A DNA stretch of 64,000 nt from a virus: the IMG/VR virus record IMGVR_UViG_3300025849_000010, positions 1 through 64,000 of that record. One strand, written 5' to 3'. Under the pieces are notes generated by a model. It worked only from the letters and a program-made list of their open reading frames with translations. It had not been told where the DNA came from and did no database searches. Positions 32,304 through 41,209 of the stretch are shown here, one piece after another. Position 1 is the first letter of the stretch, and each line of letters opens with the position of its first letter. Both the position numbers and the translations under genes were made by a program.

Positions 32304-33536
32304 ATGAAATATTTTAAAGAATGGCTATCGAATGATAGATATATTCGAGAATGTGTTAGCGAAATCGGTTGCTTCCATCATTACAAAAAACATCTTGCTA
32401 GACCTGAAAGGAAACAGTACGATAGTCAATATGTAATATTTGCGCATTACTCATACAAAAGCGGAATATACAGCGACAGTGATTTGTTTAAAGATATCAA
32501 GCCAGAGTTTTTAAATAAACTTCGTGCAAGAGAATGTGTTTTTGTATTAGACGGAACTCACGAAGGATGGGCACCTGAGCATCACAACGTTGCGGTTGCA
32601 TTATATAATAGTGCAATAAAACACAATATTGATCCAGCTGGTGTAACATTCCTAAGTGGCAATTTAAGAGAAAAAAGTAACTTTAGAATTTTCTATAATG
32701 GCACTAACCAAACTAGTAACCCAATTAATGTTATTGAAATAATGCACTGGGACACAAATGTTAAACAGTGGGGAAGTAACGAGTCGGTTAGAAATAACAG
32801 ATATACAGAACTTGATAAAAAGTATGACGGTACATTTTTCTTAAATTTAAATAGGCGTAATAGATTCTGGAGAAGTTATTGTGTGTACAAACTTCAAGAA
32901 TCAGGACTGAGTAAATATGGAGCAATCAGTCACGACGAATTATCTCCCAATGAATATAGAGGCAACAAATACTTTAGTAGCGCAATGCAGAAAACGCTAG
33001 TAACTAATACGCCAATGATAGTCGACACTACTGACTTTCAAACTAACTGGGCAAACAATTTAGGCAGTGACTTGCAGAACAAAGTATTATTCAATTTGAC
33101 AAACGAAACTATGCAGAGCGATTGGTGTGAAACTAGTTTGTTTTATAGCGAAAAGACTTTCAAACCAATATTGCATAAAGTACCTGTAATCATTTGGGGA
33201 CAGACTGGGCAAAATTACAATCTACAAAGACTTGGATACAAACTATATACGGACTGGTTTAACTATGACTTTGATTTCGAAACTGACATTGTAAAACGAT
33301 GGGACAAACTGCAAGCAGAATTAATACGAGTATGCAACCACTTAGAGAAGATGTCTCGCAGTCAGCAGATCGAATGGTCTATGCAGAACAAGGAAGTGCT
33401 TGACTACAATGCTAACAGAATGCAGTACAACGAATATACTATAAATGAATTTTTAAGATTTACTGAAAATTGTAATAGATTTATTACTAGACAAAGTCCG
33501 GTAGACGACTCATACCAATCAAAAAATGTTTTCTAG
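32304..33536 (+). CDS. putative glycosyltransferase-like protein
   Basis: A 410-residue protein starting at ATG 32304 (CAGGAG 10 nt upstream; a TTG at 32280 is in frame). No N-terminal motif is clear. The C-terminal block SEKTFKPILHKVPVIIWG followed by LQRLGYKLYTDWFNYDFD resembles the donor-binding end of fucosyltransferase/exostosin-like glycosyltransferases found in marine phages. Its position beside a sugar-dehydrogenase gene and a glycosyltransferase operon agrees. It is the only plus-strand gene between the two minus operons. Its end overlaps the opposing radical SAM gene by 18 nt. Confidence 0.5.
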   Translation: MKYFKEWLSNDRYIRECVSEIGCFHHYKKHLARPERKQYDSQYVIFAHYSYKSGIYSDSDLFKDIKPEFLNKLRARECVFVLDGTHEGWAPEHHNVAVALYNSAIKHNIDPAGVTFLSGNLREKSNFRIFYNGTNQTSNPINVIEIMHWDTNVKQWGSNESVRNNRYTELDKKYDGTFFLNLNRRNRFWRSYCVYKLQESGLSKYGAISHDELSPNEYRGNKYFSSAMQKTLVTNTPMIVDTTDFQTNWANNLGSDLQNKVLFNLTNETMQSDWCETSLFYSEKTFKPILHKVPVIIWGQTGQNYNLQRLGYKLYTDWFNYDFDFETDIVKRWDKLQAELIRVCNHLEKMSRSQQIEWSMQNKEVLDYNANRMQYNEYTINEFLRFTENCNRFITRQSPVDDSYQSKNVF

Positions 33537-34907
33537 TTCAGGAAACGTTTCTGCAAAATTTGTTCCCCGGCGGCGATCGTGTTCTTTAAACCAAGCAACA
33601 AAATCCTTGCGGCCTATTTCTAATTTGTCTTGACTGTACTCAGTAGTGCGCATGTAGTCTACAACACGACGAAACTTTTCATATTCAAGTTTAGAAAACT
33701 TATTAACATCATATTCATCTAGATTACTTTGGATAAAAGCTAAATGACTTTCCATATAACTCATAAAGTGCTTAGGCAAAATATTCATATCATACTGGAT
33801 CGGTTCTTTTAAATACGGAGTGTCAAAGCGGATACGAGTTGTATCATTTTGATAATGCGCTCTCCATTCTAAAAACTTTTCAAGTAATGATTGAAATGTC
33901 GTTACACTTAGTATGTTAAATGTAACCATAAATGTAATAGGCTGATCAGTTTTTGTCATCCAAGTGTCAAAATTCTTTTCCCATACATTTAGATCTAAGT
34001 TAGTTCTAATGTACTCTGCAGGTTTACCCCAGGTATCTAAACTAGTAAACAATTTAAACTTTTTAATTTTCTTTTCTTCTATTAGCTTGTTTACTCTTTC
34101 AGCAAGTCTTACTACTAAAATATTTTTTACTGCTAGGTTAGAATTTATGTTTATTTCAAGATGCGGCTTCGGATCTCTATCTAGTTCATCTAGCAATCTC
34201 CACATACTCTGCTGCAACAATGGTTCCCCGCCTGTGATGCGTAAAATGTTTAATGTTTTACTAACTTCGGGCCACCATTCCCACCATGCTGCTACATAAG
34301 GGTTTTCTTCTTCCTTTTTGTAAATGTTTAATTTGTTTATATGCTGGGTATGATTTTTAACCATATTATATGGGCCAAATTGTTCTATTTCTTTATAGTA
34401 ACTACTACTAGCCTTAGGATGACAATATCCGCATTTTAGATTACACTCGTTACCAAACGACACTTCGATGTATTCAGGATTAATATTAAAGTCCCAGTCG
34501 TTATTAATAATTTCAGCAAGTCGATGTTTATTGTAAATACCCGAATTTCGTTCATGCCTGTCACTGACATAATCTTTGCCCATACATTCAATGTTCCAGC
34601 AGTACTGACATCCACTAGGTTTTTCACCTTGCAACATTAGCTTACGCTGTTCTTTCTTTTCTTGGGTGTTATGTAACGCACTAGGATTTTCTTTTATTTC
34701 GTGTAACGGAATCTTATGTGGAGCAGGGTGATAACAACTGTGTGTTTCTCCTGTTTGTAAATAGATAGTTGTGTGGTGCCACTTTGCTAAACAAAATGTT
34801 GGAGACACTTTATCTGTAATTTGTTTTACTTCTGCCATTCGATCAATTGGATCTTTTACAATCTTCAGTCGCCGAGCAAGTTTTTTAACTAGCTTATTCA
34901 ATGTCAA
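33519..34907 (-). CDS. twitch-type radical SAM protein
   Basis: A 462-residue radical SAM enzyme. Basic N-terminus (residues 5-18), then accessory cysteines C39, C58, C100, C103 and core C155/C159/C162 (ECNLKCGYC), ITGGEPLL. Paralogue of the 414-residue protein at 22989, with shared CLAKW, PSALHN and EKPSGCQYCW landmarks. Unlike the other nine it ends an operon of glycosyltransferase-like genes, linking radical chemistry to glycan synthesis. Confidence 0.87.
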   Translation of the reverse strand: MTLNKLVKKLARRLKIVKDPIDRMAEVKQITDKVSPTFCLAKWHHTTIYLQTGETHSCYHPAPHKIPLHEIKENPSALHNTQEKKEQRKLMLQGEKPSGCQYCWNIECMGKDYVSDRHERNSGIYNKHRLAEIINNDWDFNINPEYIEVSFGNECNLKCGYCHPKASSSYYKEIEQFGPYNMVKNHTQHINKLNIYKKEEENPYVAAWWEWWPEVSKTLNILRITGGEPLLQQSMWRLLDELDRDPKPHLEININSNLAVKNILVVRLAERVNKLIEEKKIKKFKLFTSLDTWGKPAEYIRTNLDLNVWEKNFDTWMTKTDQPITFMVTFNILSVTTFQSLLEKFLEWRAHYQNDTTRIRFDTPYLKEPIQYDMNILPKHFMSYMESHLAFIQSNLDEYDVNKFSKLEYEKFRRVVDYMRTTEYSQDKLEIGRKDFVAWFKEHDRRRGTNFAETFPELENIF

Positions 34908-35793
34908 TAAATCCTTGTCCTGTTCGATCAGTGTTGCTATAGCTTTGTTTAAACATTTCGCTTTGTGTCGAATTTAAAAAGTTATCTACAGGAATGTTTA
35001 ATTCACGCTGTAGTATAATACCTTGTTCATTAATAGCATCTTCAATGTTATCTTCGTTAATATTATCCCACATTGTGTTAAGATATTTAAAGTCTCTAAC
35101 ATTAACATAATCCCAATCTGATAAGTTTGTCATTATGCAGCCTTGGCGAGCTCCGTACATTGCCCATAGCCCATTGTCTACATCAGCACCTACCATTTGC
35201 CAAATCATTAATCTGTGTAGATTTTGCCAGTACACTTCCTGCGTAAATGTAGAAGGATTAAACTTCTTTCCTTGATCTAGACACATTTTAACACCTTCAC
35301 GAAAGCCTGCTCTCCAGGCTTGGTGTGCAGTTGCATTATTGTATACTTTAGAATAACAACTATTCATTTGTATATAATCTAAGTTCCAGCAAAACTCTAC
35401 TTGTGCAGCAATATTATCCGACTCGCTTGCTTCGTGTGTTTTCATGTTTAATACAACTTCTTTTGGCCAACATTTAAGGCCGCCATTACCGTATAACAAT
35501 CCATTAACAACATTATAGCCGCACCAACTAAGCACAGCGTTCTCCATATAAGGATGTTGTTTAAAGTCTATTTCTTGTTCTAGGAAATCGGCATATATTT
35601 TATTGTCGCCGTCTACTGTAATGAATCGTTCTGTTTCACTTAATTCAGCGCAAGCCTTATGTGCTGCGTCAGATCCTTCTACGCCATGTACACGTTTTGC
35701 CCAAGGTGCTTTAGTTAAAAGATCAGCATAGTTTTCTTCTGCATTAGGTTCGTCATATGACAAGTATATAATATCAATATCTTTAATCTTCAT
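34894..35793 (-). CDS. glycosyltransferase-like protein, single PNAEEN domain
   Basis: A 299-residue protein with an N-terminal domain resembling a GT-A glycosyltransferase: IIYLSYDEPNAEENY (residues 9-23), RVHGVEGSDAAHKACA (about 34-49) and FITVDGDN (about 57-64), the last in the place of a DxD metal site. The same domain occurs in two copies in the next upstream protein (35783-37120). Function as a sugar transferase is inferred from the fold pattern and the neighbours. Overlaps neighbours by 11-14 nt. Confidence 0.58.
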   Translation of the reverse strand: MKIKDIDIIYLSYDEPNAEENYADLLTKAPWAKRVHGVEGSDAAHKACAELSETERFITVDGDNKIYADFLEQEIDFKQHPYMENAVLSWCGYNVVNGLLYGNGGLKCWPKEVVLNMKTHEASESDNIAAQVEFCWNLDYIQMNSCYSKVYNNATAHQAWRAGFREGVKMCLDQGKKFNPSTFTQEVYWQNLHRLMIWQMVGADVDNGLWAMYGARQGCIMTNLSDWDYVNVRDFKYLNTMWDNINEDNIEDAINEQGIILQRELNIPVDNFLNSTQSEMFKQSYSNTDRTGQGFIDIE

Positions 35794-37120
35794 TTTTAAA
35801 ACGTTCCCTTAACCAGTCAAAGTCGTTAATTTTCTTAAGAGCAGTAGGATCATTGACGTTTGCTTCGCCATACTCTTGTCCTTGTTTTGCTCCTCTTTGT
35901 GCGTATTCTCCATAGCGTCTGTTTGCGCCCTCATACTGCCACTGTGTTAATCTATATTCTGTTTCATCGTTATGCTGCCTGTCGATTGAACGAGCAGATA
36001 ATTTTACACATTCTCTAAATGCGCTCTTCCACGTATTAAACGGATCAGTATTAAATGCAGTAATATTAGACACAATAGGCATTGGCTTAAAATACGGACT
36101 AATACTAGTTGTCATATCAGCAGTATCAGTATCCATATTTAAAGTAAGTTTTCTCGGTAGTAATTTAATTCCGCCATATCCGTAAACTAGGTCATTAATA
36201 GGATTCTTACTACGCCAAACATGTACAAATTTTAATTCGTTATCAGGCACAGTGTAAGTAAATTTAAATTCTTCATCAATACGTGCATCGCCGTCAACTA
36301 CCCAAAACATCGGACTAGTACACAGTTCTGCGGCCTTTATGTGTGCTTGATGTATACCCTTTACTCCGTGTACTCTTTGAGCTCTTGGAAAACGAGCTTT
36401 CAATGATTGCCAATTTTCTTCTGCATTAGGTTCGTCATAACTTATGAATACAATGTCATAACGACTTGCAATATTTTCTTTAATGCTTTTACTAATACGA
36501 TGCGGGCTCTTATATACAGTTTTGTAAAATTTACTTTGTGATTCTGTGTATGGTTCATCAGAAATAGGCAACGAATCATACTCACTAGCTGCAAGGTATT
36601 TCTTAAGTGCAGCTCTTGCTCCTTTGATTGCCCATTCGCCGTGTTTAACATCATTCCCAATATTCGACCATATTAATAACTTTTTTCGATCAATACTAGA
36701 AAATGGAACATCTTTAACAAGTTTTTCAATTTCTATAAATGCTGAATTATAGGCCTGTTCAGCAGTAGTAGCATGATAAACTACTGTTCCGTATTGTGGT
36801 ATATCAAATGCATAATCTTCTCCGCCTTTCCAGTAAACCCCCGAAGATGAATACGACAAACTGTTTACTATACTAATATTGCTCCAGTGTATTGTTGAAC
36901 GCTTAACACTTTCTTCAAATATCAACGGAGTTGACATAAACGACTTAGTTAATTTTGCATCATCTGTTATTGCAAAAAAGTTCGTGTCAGGCAAGGTATC
37001 TGTTCGTACTATCCAAGGTATAGCATTTTTTGCTGCATAAAAGTTTTCTTCAGCATTAGGTGCGCCTTGATCAAAAAAGTAAAAGTCGTAGTCTGCAAGT
37101 TTTAGTTGAAAATCACTCAT
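35783..37120 (-). CDS. tandem-domain glycosyltransferase-like protein
   Basis: A 445-residue protein made of two copies of the PNAEEN domain. The first copy (about residues 1-210; YFFDQGAPNAEENF) lacks the VHGV and DGD motifs and has TDDAK where the metal site would be, so it is probably inactive. The second copy (about 225-445; ISYDEPNAEENW, RVHGVKG, VVDGDAR) keeps them and aligns with the single-domain protein at 34894. This suggests duplication and partial decay of the first domain. Confidence 0.58.
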   Translation of the reverse strand: MSDFQLKLADYDFYFFDQGAPNAEENFYAAKNAIPWIVRTDTLPDTNFFAITDDAKLTKSFMSTPLIFEESVKRSTIHWSNISIVNSLSYSSSGVYWKGGEDYAFDIPQYGTVVYHATTAEQAYNSAFIEIEKLVKDVPFSSIDRKKLLIWSNIGNDVKHGEWAIKGARAALKKYLAASEYDSLPISDEPYTESQSKFYKTVYKSPHRISKSIKENIASRYDIVFISYDEPNAEENWQSLKARFPRAQRVHGVKGIHQAHIKAAELCTSPMFWVVDGDARIDEEFKFTYTVPDNELKFVHVWRSKNPINDLVYGYGGIKLLPRKLTLNMDTDTADMTTSISPYFKPMPIVSNITAFNTDPFNTWKSAFRECVKLSARSIDRQHNDETEYRLTQWQYEGANRRYGEYAQRGAKQGQEYGEANVNDPTALKKINDFDWLRERFKNED

Positions 37121-37634
37121 ATGCTATCCCTACGTTTTCTACGTGTGCAGGCACAAATATATCTATATCTTTAGTAAAGCACTCGTCTACGTGTATATTA
37201 ATATCATCGTCAAATAAAATTGTTTTATATAAAATATGAAAACAATTCTTTGCGCAAATGTAAAACACATTTGAATTCAAAAACTCTCCTTCAAATCGTA
37301 ACGTTTTATTTGTTGAGTTTATGTATATCATATTCTTACATGATGCTGTAGGAATTTTGTAAAAAGAATGTTCTGTTGTAATAGATATATCTGTGTTAAT
37401 TTTTTCAATTACAAAATTATCACCTAACTGCACTACAGTATAATTGTGTTTAAGTATGTCACCATTAAGAAATTTTTCCGCTAGACTCTCACTGATATTA
37501 ATAGAGTTGTCTGGAGCATCTCCCGAATGAGAAAAGACAGCCGTTATTCTATTTTCACTATCGTATGACACATAGTATTTTAATGTACGAGCTAACATCT
37601 GATGACGACGAATGTCGTCTAATATACTACTCAT
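37113..37634 (-). CDS. hypothetical protein in glycosyltransferase operon
   Basis: A 173-residue, beta-strand-rich, soluble protein with no motif I recognise; two cysteines in YICAKNCFHILYK. It overlaps the genes on both sides by 8 nt, so it is co-translated with glycosyltransferase-like genes. Confidence 0.65.
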   Translation of the reverse strand: MSSILDDIRRHQMLARTLKYYVSYDSENRITAVFSHSGDAPDNSINISESLAEKFLNGDILKHNYTVVQLGDNFVIEKINTDISITTEHSFYKIPTASCKNMIYINSTNKTLRFEGEFLNSNVFYICAKNCFHILYKTILFDDDINIHVDECFTKDIDIFVPAHVENVGIAYE

Positions 37635-38403
37635 TGAACAACTCCTTTACGTCTGTTGGTAAGAAATCGTCTTCAACATAATGTAATATATCATTCAACA
37701 TATACGAATCTAACATAATTTTTCCGTGAAACGTGTAAACTGGAATTCTATTAGTTACAGTATCTGACGGTGTATTCCAATCTTGCATTTTGGGTTTTAA
37801 ATGTATAAAGGTAGGCACTGTTGTATTATCAGTAGTAGCACTCTCTAGTCCTAATATTTTTATAGCAAGTGCCATGTTTAAATCAATACTTTGTCCAGAC
37901 TGGTATGTGTTCTTTAAAAACTTACTATAATAAGATTTCCAATTAAGCGTAATATCTTTCAATAGCTCAAACACTAATTTAGAAGTAGGTGTCTTTTTAA
38001 AATAATAAAATGCTGTGTATAAATTAGGCAAACTATTCTTTACAAAAGTTTTTCTATAATAGTCGCTTGTTGCAATAGTATTTCTATAGGTTAAAACATT
38101 AGTTGTAAAAAACATATCATGATGTGAAAACTTATCCCACCAATGGTCTACGTTTCGACAAAATACCATATCAGCATCAAGTACAATTGTTTCTTCATAA
38201 GGAGACATCTCATATGCTCGCCAGCGATTCTCTATTTTCCATTCACTGTCTTTTGCGTAATCGTCTTTAATGTCTTTATCAGTAATAATAGTTACGTTGT
38301 TTATGCTATTAAATTTTTTAATACTTGCTGCTAACAATTCTGCTTGTTTTACATAATCAGTCTTACCGTTGTTTTGTGCGAAAATGACATAGCCTTTACT
38401 CAT
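37627..38403 (-). CDS. glycosyltransferase family 8-like protein
   Basis: A 258-residue GT-A type protein: N-terminal VIFAQNNGKTDYVKQAE, then VTIITD, then VLDADMVF (DAD at residues 76-78), the metal-binding DxD motif of GT8-like transferases. The downstream aromatic-rich segment (AFYYFKK) fits the acceptor side. It shares its N-terminal pattern with the 286-residue protein at 38396 (xxFAxNNxxxDYVKQA), so they are paralogues. Likely adds a hexose to a glycan; donor and acceptor unknown. Confidence 0.72.
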   Translation of the reverse strand: MSKGYVIFAQNNGKTDYVKQAELLAASIKKFNSINNVTIITDKDIKDDYAKDSEWKIENRWRAYEMSPYEETIVLDADMVFCRNVDHWWDKFSHHDMFFTTNVLTYRNTIATSDYYRKTFVKNSLPNLYTAFYYFKKTPTSKLVFELLKDITLNWKSYYSKFLKNTYQSGQSIDLNMALAIKILGLESATTDNTTVPTFIHLKPKMQDWNTPSDTVTNRIPVYTFHGKIMLDSYMLNDILHYVEDDFLPTDVKELFNE

Positions 38404-39256
38404 TTACAAACTCCTTGTCGATTAGATCATTTAAGTGAAGTTTATTCATAATGTGTATATTCATACCTTCAACCGAGACTATGTTAACTTTGTCTATTCT
38501 TGATTTTTGTCCTAAAACAAACGTATACTTTCCATCTTTAATAGTTAGCAAGTCATCTTGAGGACTAGTATATAACATTTTGCCAGGTAACTGACACGGC
38601 CAATTAGTTTCTTGGTATCCGTTGAGCATATGCAATGCTATACTAAAGGCGTAATCATTTCTATAAAGTTTTAGAGGTATACGATACAATGTCCTAAAAT
38701 AATGATAATGTTCTTTAATATAATTTACTAGTTCAAATAGTTTTTTAGTTCGTTCAGTTTTCTTAAAAACTAATACAGTTGCCCACCAAAAATCAATAGC
38801 TTCATCGGATATTTTGTCAAAGCCTTTTATATTTCTTTTATATGCAATATCGCAACTATCTCTAAACATAAACAAATCTGATGGCTGATCTAATACTTTT
38901 AGGAAACTGCTATTATTGATTAAGTAATCTGTATCTATTACAATAGTAGTGTCAAATGGAGTTATGTCATAAGCACTTGCCCGATTTACATTTTTCCATT
39001 CTGCACGTATACTGTGATGTTCACCGCCGAAAAATTCTCTATTTTGAAAGTTAGATTCCCGTGGCATTTGAAAAATTACATCATCTACGTATTTTTTATA
39101 CCATGGATATGTTTTTTCAAGATAACTTACACTGTCAGTCACAATAACTACAGGCAATTTTAAATGCTGTTTTACTAGCTTTGCGTTATATATTGCTTGT
39201 TTAACATAGTCTATTGCAGTGTTGTTATATGCAAACAAGAGTACTCCTGTTGTCAT
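38396..39256 (-). CDS. glycosyltransferase-like protein
   Basis: A 286-residue GT-A-type protein: LLFAYNNTAIDYVKQAI at the N-terminus, VVIVTD strand, and TTIVIDTDYL with DTD at residues 108-110 as putative metal site. Paralogue of the neighbouring 258-residue protein. Joined to the upstream gene by ATGA. Probable sugar transferase; donor and acceptor unknown. Confidence 0.65.
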   Translation of the reverse strand: MTTGVLLFAYNNTAIDYVKQAIYNAKLVKQHLKLPVVIVTDSVSYLEKTYPWYKKYVDDVIFQMPRESNFQNREFFGGEHHSIRAEWKNVNRASAYDITPFDTTIVIDTDYLINNSSFLKVLDQPSDLFMFRDSCDIAYKRNIKGFDKISDEAIDFWWATVLVFKKTERTKKLFELVNYIKEHYHYFRTLYRIPLKLYRNDYAFSIALHMLNGYQETNWPCQLPGKMLYTSPQDDLLTIKDGKYTFVLGQKSRIDKVNIVSVEGMNIHIMNKLHLNDLIDKEFVNE

Positions 39257-39597
39257 AGAGATAGCAAATCCTCTAACTTTCGAGATTTCAAAATTGCATC
39301 TTCATACTGCAAAAAATATGTCTCCGTTGCAGACTTGTATGTGTCAGTAACTAATTTTAAAAATTCTATAATATTAGTAATTTTTATAGGAATGTCGTTG
39401 TCATCTGTAATAACACTAATTTCATTTTCAAATGCTGTTTGTAAAAATGCAATTAGTTCTTTATTAGCAGTAAACTTTCCACCATTGAAGAATACAATGA
39501 TTGCTTCTTGAAACTGTTCTTTCAGTAGCCGCTTTTGATTGTTAATAGTGTCAATATGATGTATATCTTCTAATACTGTCTTTAATCGTTGATCCAT
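39253..39597 (-). CDS. small helical protein heading the glycosyltransferase operon
   Basis: A 114-residue, mostly helical protein, with a central NGGKFTANKELIAFLQTAF segment. I recall related short proteins in marine T4-like phages near fibre genes, without known function. It is the first gene of the operon, with ribosome site GGCGGAG and a sigma70-type promoter directly upstream. Confidence 0.68.
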   Translation of the reverse strand: MDQRLKTVLEDIHHIDTINNQKRLLKEQFQEAIIVFFNGGKFTANKELIAFLQTAFENEISVITDDNDIPIKITNIIEFLKLVTDTYKSATETYFLQYEDAILKSRKLEDLLSL

Positions 39598-39619
39598 TTA
39601 GACTCCGCCTTTATAGTAT

Positions 39620-39648
39620 ATATTACACTATAAAGTTAAAGTTGTCAA
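39620..39648 (-). promoter_or_regulatory. sigma70-type promoter for the glycosyltransferase operon
   Basis: On the minus strand, TTGACA (39643-39648), 17-bp spacer, TAATAT (39620-39625). A 5' leader of roughly 20 nt carrying GGCGGAG would follow. It suggests early or middle expression, unlike the late-type boxes of the adjacent fibre genes. Confidence 0.72.
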
Positions 39649-39657
39649 GAGCGATTT

Positions 39658-41193
39658 TTAAGCAAATCCAGCAAAGGTTGGTTCTACTATAACAGTAGTG
39701 CTTGTAGATGCGTCTACTGAACTAACATAGCTTGTAAATTCAACGGTGTAGTCTTGAGCGGCTGCACCAGTTTTTAGCAATGTTGCTTCCCAGTTAATAT
39801 TAACGGCTGCTGAACTGTTTCCAGTAAGAATGCCACTGTTATACAATACCGTTCCCGAAGTGTTTGAACCTTGGAAAATACGTATTCGAAGTGTACCTGC
39901 AATGTCAGGACTTCCTCTAAGCAATCCAAAGAATGTCCAATTAGAAGCACCGGCTTTTGATGCGACACCTCTAACTTTTACCGACCAGTTGTCTGCAGGT
40001 ATAGTAAATGTTTTTGTCCAAGCAGTACCGTTAGTGTCTCCGGAACTAAATGGCCCAATAGTAGGTATAGCAGGACTAGATACTAGCGGCGGGATGTCTG
40101 TGATTTCTGAAACTGTCCAGGTAGGATTAGTTACATTAGTTACTGACGGATTAGCCCCAACCGTATTAAATAAAGGGTTAGTGCCAGCTGTAATTGTTTT
40201 TACAGAAACCCAAGAAGCTACTCCGGCGTTTACATTTTCATCTCGAGGATCGTCTGGCCAATTTTTTAATGATCGATCATAATCCGAACACGTTACTTTT
40301 GCTGTGATTACTGTATTAGCAGCATTACGTTTAAGTTCTACTTTAGTCTGATTCATTTCATATAATGCATCGGTTGAATCAAGTTTTAAGACAAATTGTG
40401 CATAATCAGTTCCAAGTACATTAAAAATAGAACGGTCAACTCGAAAATCTATAGGGTTAGATACATTTAAATGATTATACCACCAGTTTCTCTTGGCTTG
40501 CGTTCGAGGACTAGTATACGGAACTCCTGAACTATTAGTTAGTCTAATAGAAAAGATTAACTCTCCCCCCATATCAAAAAATCTATCTCTATTTGCAGTC
40601 GAGCTAAATGTAATAGAAAATTCTCTAGATATTCTACCCCTAGCGTTGTCGCCTGCTTGTTGATCGCCAGTTTTGCCTTCGTCAACTTCAATGTCTGATC
40701 CGCCGCCCCAGTCAGTTGGACTAACATCTCCAGCTTGGGCACTGGTAGCGGGATTAGTAAATTGATTAGCGGCGTGTACGCCTGCCATACCTTCTGCAAT
40801 TTCTAATGAAAGTTGAAGGTCATTATATCCGGTAATAGTATCTCTAGGTCCTGAAATATCTCCATTTTCATCATATACATATCCGTCACCTGCTAGAATA
40901 GCATCGCCTTCGTTGTATTCTGTAAATGATGGTTGGCTAGTGGGAAGTCCTACATCAGCGCTGCCTAGTTGATGAACTCTTAACCAATAATAGATTGCAA
41001 ATGCTTTATCAAAATGAACATTATTAAGTGTTTCGCCTGCTGTTACTGCATCAAATGATCCTTCGGCTCCTAGGTACGTATTGATCATAGTAGTACTGAC
41101 GCCGTATGTACCTGCTAGAGCTATTATTCTAGTTCGTAAATCATTGTAATGTGCTGCGGTAATCTCGTCACCGACTGATACTACTTCTCCCAT
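39658..41193 (-). CDS. virion structural protein, tail-fibre-associated
   Basis: A 511-residue, Thr/Ser/Gly-rich beta-structured protein with no catalytic motif. Its N-terminal pattern (ITAAHYNDLRTRI, later VHQLG and ITGYNDLQLSLEIAEG) and the central FxIxF...RxFFxxGGEL segment repeat in the 332-residue protein at 41210, so the two are paralogues of different length. The extra C-terminal 200 residues look like a beta-sandwich, perhaps sugar-binding. Start has AGGAG 8 nt upstream. Last gene of the fibre block. Confidence 0.7.
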   Translation of the reverse strand: MGEVVSVGDEITAAHYNDLRTRIIALAGTYGVSTTMINTYLGAEGSFDAVTAGETLNNVHFDKAFAIYYWLRVHQLGSADVGLPTSQPSFTEYNEGDAILAGDGYVYDENGDISGPRDTITGYNDLQLSLEIAEGMAGVHAANQFTNPATSAQAGDVSPTDWGGGSDIEVDEGKTGDQQAGDNARGRISREFSITFSSTANRDRFFDMGGELIFSIRLTNSSGVPYTSPRTQAKRNWWYNHLNVSNPIDFRVDRSIFNVLGTDYAQFVLKLDSTDALYEMNQTKVELKRNAANTVITAKVTCSDYDRSLKNWPDDPRDENVNAGVASWVSVKTITAGTNPLFNTVGANPSVTNVTNPTWTVSEITDIPPLVSSPAIPTIGPFSSGDTNGTAWTKTFTIPADNWSVKVRGVASKAGASNWTFFGLLRGSPDIAGTLRIRIFQGSNTSGTVLYNSGILTGNSSAAVNINWEATLLKTGAAAQDYTVEFTSYVSSVDASTSTTVIVEPTFAGFA

Positions 41194-41209
41194 ATATAAC
41201 TCCTATCTA

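Noticed and set aside
19752-34907. A RiPP precursor peptide for the radical SAM enzymes
   Set aside because: The genes overlap or abut so closely that no room is left for a separate short gene, and no Cys/Thr/Gly-rich short frame with a ribosome site was seen. A structural protein as substrate remains possible.
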